This document shows, in pieces, positions 33,578 through 40,534 of a stretch of 40,534 nucleotides of DNA. The DNA comes from Candidatus Melainabacteria bacterium (GTDB lineage: Bacteria; Cyanobacteriota; Vampirovibrionia; Obscuribacterales; Obscuribacteraceae): NCBI GenBank assembly GCA_003153555.1, contig PLZS01000074.1:1-40534 (forward strand), in the 5' to 3' direction. Below the pieces are notes generated by a model, which worked only from the letters and a program-made list of their open reading frames with translations, was not told the origin of the DNA and did no database searches. Position 1 is the first letter of the stretch. Every line of letters starts with the position of its first letter. The position numbers and the translations under genes are program-made.

Positions 33578-34243
33578 TTATTGACCATCGCGGTTAATCT
33601 GTCTTTGGACTCGATTCTCTTCTTGATTCAATTGCTGTTGTTGAGCAGAGGTAATGTAACCTCCGTTGGCACGAGCATCCGCTTGCTCTTGCCGCCGAAT
33701 TGATTGATCCTCACGGTTCAACTGAGCATAATGTCCATCCAAATTTCCTTTGTCGGCCTGGACTTGACTGTTGAGATTGCCATCTCGATTCAATACTTCA
33801 TAGCGGCGGGGATGGTTGTTTGCGAAATTTCCGTTACCATTGCCGCCATACCCAATCCCACCAGGGTTCCCGCCGCCACCAGGCATTCCGCCCCCACCAG
33901 TGTAGTCTCGGCGAATTTGGTTATTTAAATGATTTTCTTCGTGATTCAATTGACGTTGCTGACCACTGGTGATGTAGCCACCGTTGAAGCGAGCGTCAGC
34001 TTGCTCTTGTTGTTTGATTGCTCGATCTTCGCCTTTCAGTCGACCATAGTTGCCACCCAACTGCCCTCGATCATTGTTCAGTCGATTATTGATGTGATTG
34101 TCTCTTCCCAGCACTTCCGAGCGACGTGGGTGCTGCTGTCCCCAGCCGCCTGCGAATGATGCTGTTGTGCTAGACACCGTCATGACAGTCAGGAGCAGTG
34201 TCGTTAATGCGAGTCGTCGTTGCGACTGAAATAGGTTATCCAT
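33578..34243 (-). CDS. Secreted protein with two long internal repeats
   Basis: 221 residues from ATG 34243 (GAGG nine bases upstream; a longer frame to 34315 is rejected). Signal peptide MDNLFQSQRRLALTTLLLTV, cleavage near SFAGG. Two copies of a roughly 70-residue unit follow, separated by a Gly-rich linker (about 30 residues, GGGGMPGGGGNPGGIG). Each unit runs from HPRR-x-EVL-x-RD through QEQADAR-x-NGGYIT to LN-x-EEN then Q[IL]xRD. Similar repeats, with 'GGxIT...LNQEEN', occur in many uncharacterised exported bacterial proteins as I recall; the function is unknown. The repeats are Asn/Gln/Arg-rich and probably helical. Confidence 0.8.
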   Translation of the reverse strand: MDNLFQSQRRLALTTLLLTVMTVSSTTASFAGGWGQQHPRRSEVLGRDNHINNRLNNDRGQLGGNYGRLKGEDRAIKQQEQADARFNGGYITSGQQRQLNHEENHLNNQIRRDYTGGGGMPGGGGNPGGIGYGGNGNGNFANNHPRRYEVLNRDGNLNSQVQADKGNLDGHYAQLNREDQSIRRQEQADARANGGYITSAQQQQLNQEENRVQRQINRDGQ

Positions 34244-34320
34244 AACATTTACCTCTAGAATGCGATTCTCAAAATCGCTTGAAAAATACATAGTGATCTC
34301 AGGGGTCATATTCAAGTAAC

Positions 34321-34360
34321 GGCTTTAACAGCCAAAAGGTTCAATGTTTTCTGTTAAGCC
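34321..34360. repeat. Inverted repeat in the divergent region before the phosphatase gene
   Basis: GGCTTTAACAG (34321-34331) and CTGTTAAGCC (34351-34360) are complementary apart from one extra T, with a 19-base loop. The right arm is followed by a similar CTGTGTTAGC. It may be a regulatory site or RNA hairpin. Apart from it, the 384 bases between 34244 and 34627 hold nothing I can name. Confidence 0.4.
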
Positions 34361-34627
34361 TGTGTTAGCAATTCGTGGCAGTTTTGTGAATCGCTGGATC
34401 GGTCTGCCTACGCCTGTTCTCACAGTCGAGGTGGTTCGGAGAGAACGAATCCATTCTAATATTCAAGACCAACGGTGAGACGATTAACCGCAGTTTTGAA
34501 CTTTGCTAAATCTACTTGCTGGCATTAAAAACTGAACCTGACCGCTAAAAAGAGGACGTCAAGCAGGGAAGCCATGAGTCTTTAAATGGTATTTTGTTCT
34601 GCCCATCTCTCTCGAAAGGAAGCAAAA

Positions 34628-35683
34628 ATGCGTTTCAACATCACGTCCTTGCTGTGTGCGAGCCTCTGCACATTTATTTGCAATGGTGCACTCGCTGAGA
34701 ACGAGAAAATGGTTTTCGCTGTAGACGTGATTCGCCATGGTGATCGAGCACCGATCGGCGCCATTCCCACGGCTCCTTACACTGGACATACCGCACTGGG
34801 ACAGCTGACTCCGCTCGGGATGCACCAAGAATTCGAATTGGGCACTAAGCTTCGCGAGCAATACGTGGACCGCCATGGATTGTTGCCAGACCATTACTCT
34901 CCGGAAACTATGTATGTGCGATCAAGCGACATCGATCGCACGCTGATGAGCGCTGAGTGTGTTCTTTTGGGGTTGTATCCTCCGGGCACAGGTCCATCAC
35001 TCGAAGCGAAAGCTGCACTTCCTGCCGCCTACCAACCTATTCCAATCCACACGATACCCAGAAACGAAGATAATTTGTTGGTTATCGATTTCAATCCAAA
35101 ACTCGCTCCCACTGTAAACGAGTTTGTGCATGACACGCCTAGCTGGAAAGAGAAAACAACAAATCTGCAACCACAACTAAAGCGCTGGCACGAGCTCACG
35201 GGCATTAATCTTTCTGGGCTTCGTGATGTCGGTGGATTGGGAGATACGTTATTCATCTATCAACAGCACCACGTGCCGTTGCCGAAGGGATTGTCGAATG
35301 CTGATGCTACTGAAATCATGAAGGAAGGAGAATGGGCATTCGCCGAATCTTTTAAACCACATCAAGTCGGCGATGTGACAAGCCATGAGCTTCTCAAAGC
35401 TATCGTGGACTATTTTGAGGAAGCCAGCCAAGAGAAGAGTAAGTTGAAATTCGTTTTGTTCTCGGGACACGATACAACAATCGCCGGACTTCTGAGTGCT
35501 CTGCGTGCGCCGGGCACGGGTCGTCCACCGTATTCCTCTGATTTGAACTTCGCTTTGTTCAAGGAAGGCTCAGAATACAAAGTCAAAATCAACTTGAATG
35601 GAAAACCGATCACTTTGCCTGGTACTACCAGCGGTGAATGCACACTGAAGGAATTCAATGCTCTGTTGGAGAGTAAGAGTTGA
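34628..35683 (+). CDS. Histidine acid phosphatase / phytase-like enzyme (histidine phosphatase clade 2)
   Basis: 351 residues from ATG 34628, with AAGGAAG upstream (the frame extends to 34586 without support). Signal peptide MRFNITSLLCASLCTFICNG, cleavage near ALAEN. The nucleophile motif RHGDRAP is at 36-42 (His37) and the proton-donor motif HD at 281-282 in FSGHDTTIAG, both classic for this clade, which includes acid phosphatases, phytases and glucose-1-phosphatases. It hydrolyses phosphomonoesters outside the cytoplasm, presumably for phosphate supply. The length is slightly below AppA-type enzymes (about 410). A decayed copy of its last 83 coding bases lies at 29221-29315. Confidence 0.93.
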   Translation: MRFNITSLLCASLCTFICNGALAENEKMVFAVDVIRHGDRAPIGAIPTAPYTGHTALGQLTPLGMHQEFELGTKLREQYVDRHGLLPDHYSPETMYVRSSDIDRTLMSAECVLLGLYPPGTGPSLEAKAALPAAYQPIPIHTIPRNEDNLLVIDFNPKLAPTVNEFVHDTPSWKEKTTNLQPQLKRWHELTGINLSGLRDVGGLGDTLFIYQQHHVPLPKGLSNADATEIMKEGEWAFAESFKPHQVGDVTSHELLKAIVDYFEEASQEKSKLKFVLFSGHDTTIAGLLSALRAPGTGRPPYSSDLNFALFKEGSEYKVKINLNGKPITLPGTTSGECTLKEFNALLESKS

Positions 35684-35743
35684 AGCTATGAGTTTAGGGG
35701 TTTGCTTCTGTCGAACGAGAAAGTGCGGGGAAGGCAAGGAAGA

Positions 35744-36346
35744 GTGGATAAAAATTGGATACCAAATTTTAAAACGGTGATTCTCGTACTTGGCTTGTGG
35801 CTCGTTCGAAGCCAGAGCTGCGCAGCCGAGCAATTAAATCCACACGCCAGCGTGATCTCAATCCCCGCCCAAACCAAATTTCGAGTGCTGATGAGCGCAC
35901 CATTAAACACCGACACGGTCCAAGAAGGGGACAAATTTCTTGCCAAAACTTCGGAAGATTTAAGCGTCGATGGGGTAGTCGCACTACCAGCTAACTGTTT
36001 GGTTGAAGGCGTGATTTCCAATGTGAAACGTAATCGCTATGTATCAACGCCAACGCAACTGAAGATTAACTCCGTAACAGTCCCCGAAGGTCTCTCGATT
36101 CCTCTCGTTGCGAACATCGTCAATCATGGCGGAATGGCTCGACTGCGGCGCGGACACATGGAAATAGCCTTTCAGGCCAGCCGCCCATACCCAGGATGCT
36201 TCATTGGTGCTGTTCCTGAAAACTTGCGTTTGCAAGACTTTAACGTCACCAATCTGTCTGCTAAGCGAAATCAGCACATTGATCTGCAAGTTGGTGACGA
36301 GTTGACCATCGAGCTTGCAGAGGAGCTCCGCGTCCCAGCGTTTTAG
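35744..36346 (+). CDS. Exported beta-rich protein of unknown function
   Basis: About 200 residues from GTG 35744, chosen because it gives a compact signal peptide (NWIPNFKTVILVLGLWLVRS, cleavage near SCAAE); other in-frame starts at TTG 35702 and GTG 35723 are possible. The mature part has a pattern seen in many uncharacterised envelope proteins: ISIPAQTKFRVLMSAPLNTD, then VQEGDKFLAKTSEDLSVDG, ALPANCLVEGVISNV and, at the end, LQVGDELTIELAEEL. This suggests two related beta-barrel-like halves. It is 60 bp after the phosphatase on the same strand, possibly co-transcribed. Confidence 0.75.
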   Translation: MDKNWIPNFKTVILVLGLWLVRSQSCAAEQLNPHASVISIPAQTKFRVLMSAPLNTDTVQEGDKFLAKTSEDLSVDGVVALPANCLVEGVISNVKRNRYVSTPTQLKINSVTVPEGLSIPLVANIVNHGGMARLRRGHMEIAFQASRPYPGCFIGAVPENLRLQDFNVTNLSAKRNQHIDLQVGDELTIELAEELRVPAF

Positions 36347-36478
36347 GATAGCCCAATAACCTGAAGCGCCCACTGGGTTGGATTTCATCTTCTTAGCGAG
36401 AAATTTCTGTCTCAGCCAAAGTTTTGCCAAAACTGGAATCTATTGTAAGTGCATAACCGACGGGGAGCATTTACTAAA

Positions 36479-38002
36479 ATGACATTCGAACAACAGAACC
36501 AAGTTGAAAGAATCTCCACCAGCCCGACGCATCATAGCGCTGCCTCCATTGCTCAAGAAGCCTGGGCTCCGCGCTCAAGTCACGAGCACACCGCATCCCC
36601 AGTGCAAAAGCTTTCCGACATGCAAAATGCACTCGATCAGGGTTTCGCGACAGTCGGCAATCTCTTTGGTGGTTTTGTTCACGGTATCGAGGATGGTGTT
36701 AAAACCGTTGCTAACGAAGTTCAACATGTAGTGGCACCGCAGTCATCAACTCAACCCGCTGAACAACAACCTGCGCAACCAGCTCCATCTGAATCAGGCA
36801 GTTCAAGTCAAGAAAGATTGGGACACCTGGGCAATTCCATCGCCGACTCTATCGGACAGCATGTTGCAGAAGCTTTGAATCCAGCTGAGCAGCTCGCTCA
36901 CGGTATGCAATTCGGGATCGGGCTTGTGAAAGGACTCGGTGATCTAGCGAATGAAGCTGGGGCTGCGATTGGCTATGGCGTTACGCACCCTGGAGAAACG
37001 GTCGCTAAAGCCGGACAAATAGCTGAAAAGATCGGCGAAAAAGTTGCTGGCACTCTGGCAACTGCCGAACACGTTGGAGAGCAGATTGGCAACGGCGACA
37101 TCAAAGGTTTGACTGAGGATGCCCAGCAATTAGGTAAGTCCATTGAAAGTGGAGTGGACGCTGCGGTTAAAGGCGCTGACTACTTAATTTCAGCAACACC
37201 GGAAGATCAAGGCAAATTCCTCGGACACTATGTTTTGCCCGGTGTCGCTATCGGTGTGGTCACAGAAGGAGTTGGCACTGCAGCAATGGGTGCGGCAATG
37301 GGCGCGATGGGCGTCGGCGAAGCGGCGCTCGGAGCGGGAATCGCCGTGACTGGAGTGTCAGAGGCGGGAATTGCTCTCACCGGCGGTGTGGAAATGGGAA
37401 TCGGCGTGACCGGCGTGAGTGAAGCAGGAATCGCTTTGAGTGGAGCGACAGAAGTGGCAGTCAATTTCGTTGGTGGTGCCGCAGAGTCTGGTCTCATGCA
37501 AATCGGAAAATCGGTATTAAGGACTGTAGATCACGCCGTCAAAGAAGGTGAGCAAGGCGTAAGAGGTGCTGCGAAAAAAATCAAGGAAGCGTTTGATAAT
37601 GGCCACGAAACGGTGAAAAAAGCCGCAGAAGTAGGCAATCAAGCCAGCAATGCCAATTCTGCTGCCAAGCAAATTGGTGAAGCAAGTGCTAAAGCAGTGG
37701 CAGCGGATCCTTCACTGGACTCAACGCTCCCCAATCTGGAAATCATCACAGAGCCCCTCAACTCTGATTTCCAGGAAATCGACCGCCTATTTGGCAAAAA
37801 CTTGAAGCCAATTACTGACTCCAAAGAATTCGAGAAGCAAATCAATAAATTGATAAAGAACTTAGAACAATCATCGAAATCCAATCCGAAAAATATGACT
37901 AGAGAAGAACGCGAAATTGCCGAAGCAATCAAAGACTCCAGAAATAATGAGGACAACGTCTACTCAATTCTTGACCGCGATGTCAAAGCTATTGCAGTTT
38001 AG
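36479..38002 (+). CDS. Gly/Ala-rich repeat protein, possible effector or surface protein
   Basis: 507 residues from ATG 36479 (GGGGAGC upstream; an in-frame GTG at 36449 is less likely). No signal peptide is seen. The N-terminal 120 residues are Gln/Ser/Pro-rich. About 125-250 are amphipathic helices rich in GD and EKI-type segments. About 255-345 form a hydrophobic Gly/Ala-rich stretch with a repeat GVSEAGIAL[TS]G present twice within 45 residues. The C-terminal third is charged and helical (KKIKEAFDNGHETVKKAAEV). The hydrophobic hairpin-like centre could insert into a membrane (inference). No family is recognised. It converges on the cell-wall hydrolase gene with a gap of only 30 bp. Confidence 0.75.
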   Translation: MTFEQQNQVERISTSPTHHSAASIAQEAWAPRSSHEHTASPVQKLSDMQNALDQGFATVGNLFGGFVHGIEDGVKTVANEVQHVVAPQSSTQPAEQQPAQPAPSESGSSSQERLGHLGNSIADSIGQHVAEALNPAEQLAHGMQFGIGLVKGLGDLANEAGAAIGYGVTHPGETVAKAGQIAEKIGEKVAGTLATAEHVGEQIGNGDIKGLTEDAQQLGKSIESGVDAAVKGADYLISATPEDQGKFLGHYVLPGVAIGVVTEGVGTAAMGAAMGAMGVGEAALGAGIAVTGVSEAGIALTGGVEMGIGVTGVSEAGIALSGATEVAVNFVGGAAESGLMQIGKSVLRTVDHAVKEGEQGVRGAAKKIKEAFDNGHETVKKAAEVGNQASNANSAAKQIGEASAKAVAADPSLDSTLPNLEIITEPLNSDFQEIDRLFGKNLKPITDSKEFEKQINKLIKNLEQSSKSNPKNMTREEREIAEAIKDSRNNEDNVYSILDRDVKAIAV

Positions 38003-38010
38003 GAGGTCTT

Positions 38011-38036
38011 GTAAGTTAGTAAGTTTAGTAAGTTAG
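38011..38036. repeat. Short tandem repeat of GTAAGTTA type between convergent genes
   Basis: Three imperfect units, GTAAGTTA, GTAAGTTTA and GTAAGTTAG, follow one another. The last one contains the stop codon of the minus-strand hydrolase gene. The repeat supplies stops in all three plus-strand frames. Confidence 0.6.
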
Positions 38037-39802
38037 GCGTTTGTTTTCGGTGTTTTTGTTTGGCTGCTTGCCACTTGCGTCTCGCCCGGCCTAATTACGT
38101 GAGTCACCGTTTGTCCGACGTCTGCGACACTGTTGTAATGGGTCCACTGCTTGGACCCTGAACTGTTGGCATAGAATTGACCGTTCTCGCCCACGATACC
38201 TGTGTGATCGTTGTTTCCGAAGATCACAACGTCTCCCGGTTTAGCGGCGTTCAGAGCTACTTCGTGACCACCGTTGGCGAGCAGTTGTTGCCCCATAGTT
38301 TGCACAGAAGGTGAATCAACACCCGTGACGCCGGATTGTTTCAGAACGTGGCAGACTGATTCTGCGCAACCTAAATTACCGTCTTGGGTCGTTGCGACCA
38401 TACCTGGCTTGTCGTTCCAAAGCTGTTGATTGACGTCGGCTGCTGCATTTTGAACGATGCTTTTACCAGTCGCTGAAGTGTCGTTAGATGCAACAGAAAC
38501 CGCACCCTTATCGCCACCATTTTGGTATTGCGCAAGGAATTGTTCAGCAGCACTTGTGCGATTACCCATATCCACTGTACCGGCTCGTTCATAATTTTGT
38601 TCAAACGATTGAGCGGCTTGGTCGACACTCATATTGGGGTCAGCTTTGAACGCAGCCAACGTACCGGACTCGCTGGTGTTCATCTCTTTCCACATGAAGT
38701 CCAGCTGAGTTTTCATGTCGGAAACTGGCTTACCTTCTGAAGCAGCAAAATCCTGCAATGCAGTCAGTCTGCCATCGCCCCATTGAGCGAGACCATAGCC
38801 GGGTCCACCGCCTTCCTGAGGTTTCGCAGGATCAATCCCCGATTCCTGTTGTAGATTGCCAGCGATACCAGCCGCTTCTGCTGGAGTTAAGCCTTTATCG
38901 ACAAAGTAGCCCATGACTTGCATGGCTGCAGGCGAAGAGGAATTTAGATTTACGTCTGGACCGGTATTACCGCTGCCGGCGCCTGACGAAATGCCGGAGT
39001 CGCCGCTGCCGCCACTGCTGCTGCCACCGCCGCCGCCACCGCCGCCGCCGCCACCGCCACCGCCACCACCACCATCTCCACCACCACTGCTTCCGCCGCC
39101 ACCGCCGCCACCGCCGCTCGAAGAGCCGCCGCTGCTATCGGAAGGTTGCTGTTGCTGCGGTTGTTGTGGTTGAGGATTATCTTGAGGTTGTTGTGGCTGA
39201 GCCGGTGGTACGTCTGGAGTAGTTGGAGCAGTCGGTTGATCTAATAAAGGCACAGGAGCAGCTGGTAAGTCTGGTTGTTTCTGCAGCTGGTCTAGCCAGT
39301 CTTGCGGAATTTTCGCACCAGGATTATTTTTAGCAAAATAGCTGATCAAATCTTTGATGGTGGCTTTCTGAAGTTGGTCAGCAACCTTTTTGGAATCTAC
39401 TTCAGACTTATTTTTGGATTGCACTTCAACATTTACGGAACCGTCCTTGTTGGGCGTCTTCTTATCAGGATTGGCTCTGAGCTTGCCGTCTTCGCCTAGG
39501 AAATAATCTGGTTGTTGTCCACTTTTTTGGTTTTCAGCTGGGGTAGTAAAAGAGACTCCGCTAGCCTTATCGAAAACTGGCTTTAGTTGATCTGGTGTTG
39601 AGGCCGGTAACTTGTCTATCGCGCCAGAGGGATAAATATTGGGGCTAAAGTCAAGCGCAGAGGGCAATTCGCCCTTGGCTCCGGCGGGAGCAAAATTCCT
39701 GGGAATCAGATCGTTATATACATGACTTGATAGCGCCAACGCAGGAAGATCCATGGGGGGCGCGTTAAAATTTTCCATTGCAGCAGCGGGCTGTCGAGAC
39801 AT
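38033..39802 (-). CDS. Modular cell-wall hydrolase: phage-type lysozyme domain and C-terminal Cys amidase (CHAP/NlpC-like)
   Basis: 589 residues from ATG 39802 with GAAGG six bases upstream. Residues 1-190 are an unassigned N-terminal region without a signal peptide, and about 195-225 are Pro/Gln-rich. About 226-264 are an almost pure Gly/Ser linker. About 290-427 match the phage tail lysozyme family (MGYFVDKGLTPAEAAGIAG, NLQQESGIDP with the catalytic Glu, GPGYGLAQWGDGRLTALQDF, FEQNYERAG). About 474-560 look like a papain-fold amidase (GCAESVCHVLKQSG with a Cys nucleophile, KPGDVVIFGNNDHTGIVGEN with the His). Together they would cut both glycan and peptide. The export route is unclear; the first 190 residues may be the targeting part. 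Confidence 0.88.
   Translation of the reverse strand: MSRQPAAAMENFNAPPMDLPALALSSHVYNDLIPRNFAPAGAKGELPSALDFSPNIYPSGAIDKLPASTPDQLKPVFDKASGVSFTTPAENQKSGQQPDYFLGEDGKLRANPDKKTPNKDGSVNVEVQSKNKSEVDSKKVADQLQKATIKDLISYFAKNNPGAKIPQDWLDQLQKQPDLPAAPVPLLDQPTAPTTPDVPPAQPQQPQDNPQPQQPQQQQPSDSSGGSSSGGGGGGGGSSGGGDGGGGGGGGGGGGGGGGGSSSGGSGDSGISSGAGSGNTGPDVNLNSSSPAAMQVMGYFVDKGLTPAEAAGIAGNLQQESGIDPAKPQEGGGPGYGLAQWGDGRLTALQDFAASEGKPVSDMKTQLDFMWKEMNTSESGTLAAFKADPNMSVDQAAQSFEQNYERAGTVDMGNRTSAAEQFLAQYQNGGDKGAVSVASNDTSATGKSIVQNAAADVNQQLWNDKPGMVATTQDGNLGCAESVCHVLKQSGVTGVDSPSVQTMGQQLLANGGHEVALNAAKPGDVVIFGNNDHTGIVGENGQFYANSSGSKQWTHYNSVADVGQTVTHVIRPGETQVASSQTKTPKTNA
39010..39125. repeat. CCG/CCA trinucleotide microsatellite encoding the polyglycine linker
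   Basis: Runs of CCG, CCA and GCC triplets interrupted by Ser codons, read on the minus strand as Gly-rich linker of the hydrolase. In-frame length changes by slippage would alter the linker without breaking the gene. Confidence 0.8.
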
Positions 39803-40236
39803 CCTCTACCTTCTTAAACTGATCGCATGAAGTGTCCGAGAACTAGGGTGCGACCTGAGCTTGGTAAAAACTTATATATGTGGGCAACAAGGAATATAAC
39901 AGCGGTCTCATCTGATGTCAATAAGAGTTTTATGAATTCTGGGGGTTAGCCCGCCAGCCCGTTGTCCTTCAGACGTTTACATTAGAAGGTAGGGGAAATA
40001 GAGATGAAGAACGCCATCGTCGTAGGATTGCTGTTTCTCTCTCGAAAAATTAGGTTTCATATTGCTGGCGCCTTGTCTGACTGACACCGCATACAGTGCC
40101 TAGAATCATGACACAGCTAACGCTCACCGCCACCCCGAAAATCTCAACTCACTTACTTGCTTACACGATGCCCTTATCGTCTAAACATGCAGATGATGAT
40201 ATTCTGCCATAGTACCCAGCATTGGAGATCTCGATT
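39803..40236. other. Intergenic region between hydrolase and phosphatase-family gene
   Basis: A 434-base divergent region that presumably carries promoters of both flanking genes. The only coding candidate is the micro-ORF at 40004. No repeat, tRNA or clear terminator was seen. Confidence 0.5.
40004..40084 (+). CDS. Possible 26-residue micro-ORF
   Basis: ATG with AGGGG upstream (about nine bases) opens MKNAIVVGLLFLSRKIRFHI and six more residues. The first 12 residues resemble the start of a signal peptide, after which the frame becomes basic and stops, so it may be a truncated or frameshifted secreted-protein gene rather than an active peptide. Confidence 0.2.
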   Translation: MKNAIVVGLLFLSRKIRFHIAGALSD

Positions 40237-40534
40237 TTGACTTCAGCACCGGTCCATTCCGACAAGACTCAAATACATTCACTTCAAGCTCGCTTTGACG
40301 TCGCTCAGACCGTCATCAAAGAAGCTGGTGCGCTTGCAAATGGATATTTCAAGAAACTCAGTTCGTTGAGTGTTAAGCACAAAGGACCGCACGACCTTGT
40401 TAGCGAGGCGGATTTAAATACTGAAATTCTCATCCGCGATAGTTTTGCCAAACATTTTCCAGACGATGCATTCTTCGGTGAAGAGACTGGTCCAAGCGCG
40501 CTGGATTTCGCGCGTGGGGTGTGGGTTGTCGACC
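40237..40534 (+). CDS. Inositol monophosphatase family protein, 5' part only
   Basis: An open frame from TTG 40237 to the window edge, 99 codons. GGAG lies about ten bases before the TTG, and no ATG is available nearby. QARFDVAQTVIKEAGALANG, KHKGPHDLVSEADLNTE, FPDDAFFGEETGPSA and the final GVWVVD are the N-terminal half of the inositol monophosphatase fold: the D-x-V-[ST]-x-x-D motif, the metal-binding GEE, and the start of the W-x-[VI]-D-P-[IL]-D-G motif, which is cut by the edge. Members dephosphorylate inositol phosphates, histidinol phosphate, fructose-1,6-bisphosphate or PAP, so the substrate cannot be assigned. Confidence 0.88.
   Translation, partial: MTSAPVHSDKTQIHSLQARFDVAQTVIKEAGALANGYFKKLSSLSVKHKGPHDLVSEADLNTEILIRDSFAKHFPDDAFFGEETGPSALDFARGVWVVD

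Noticed and set aside
36044..36430. Minus-strand 128-residue frame
   Set aside because: It lies mostly antisense to the exported protein at 35744-36346 and shows no family signature.
37228..37497. Minus-strand frame rich in Ala, Pro and Thr
   Set aside because: Antisense shadow of the Gly/Ala repeat region of the gene at 36479-38002.
39010..39125. Regular repeats considered as a CRISPR array
   Set aside because: The units are trinucleotides inside a coding region with no spacers; no cas genes are nearby.
38913..39173. Plus-strand frame encoding a long polyproline protein
   Set aside because: It is the antisense reading of the Gly codon run of the hydrolase gene; no SD and no other support.

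Overview
The window looks like a chromosomal segment of a non-photosynthetic relative of cyanobacteria, most likely the Melainabacteria/Obscuribacterales group. This is inferred from the efp-accB-accC gene order (efp next to accB is typical of cyanobacteria), the wealth of Ser/Thr kinases, LRR, TPR and FHA proteins, and the PATAN-type regulator at the left edge. No database search was possible, so the taxonomy is an inference. There are no rRNA genes, CRISPR arrays, complete insertion sequences or prophage; one tRNA gene is present.

Layout. 0-4.7 kb: a PATAN/degenerate GGDEF/TPR protein cut by the window edge, a transmembrane Ser/Thr kinase, and a secreted protein. 4.8-11.7 kb: a small FHA protein and two paralogous membrane proteins, each with a cytoplasmic array of a repeated R-x-V-A-K-T-x-x-[E/D] motif, a Cys-rich ribbon and one TM helix. 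The two flank a three-gene TadE/TadE/TadG-like envelope operon. 11.7-19.9 kb: housekeeping genes, namely SRAP (YedK/HMCES type), valS, efp, accB, accC and a nitrilase-family amidase. 20.0-29.2 kb: four tandem paralogous receptor-like kinases (zinc-ribbon, kinase, TM, C-terminal LRR) in one apparent operon behind a gene of unknown function. 29.2-33.5 kb: an accessory stretch with two decayed duplicated fragments joined together, a tRNA(CAU), a Phd/PIN toxin-antitoxin pair with a palindromic operator, a remnant of a response regulator and a small XRE regulator. 33.5-40.5 kb: envelope and extracellular functions, including a two-repeat secreted protein, a histidine acid phosphatase, a Gly/Ala-rich repeat protein, a phage-lysozyme plus cysteine-amidase cell-wall hydrolase with a polyglycine linker, and the start of an inositol-monophosphatase family gene.

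The most promising system is a putative phospho-threonine signalling network. Five Ser/Thr kinases (four with LRR sensor tails predicted outside the membrane), one FHA pThr reader and two membrane scaffolds lie within 30 kb. The scaffolds carry eight and five Thr sites in a basic context, and every one of these has Glu or Asp at +3, the type of site read by pTxxD-preferring FHA domains. The link is inference; the motifs themselves are directly visible.

The second notable point is the rearrangement junction at 29.22-29.57 kb. There the 3' end of the phosphatase gene (copy at 35.6 kb) has been joined to a decayed copy of the 5' end of the first LRR kinase gene, right at the start of the gene that heads the kinase operon.
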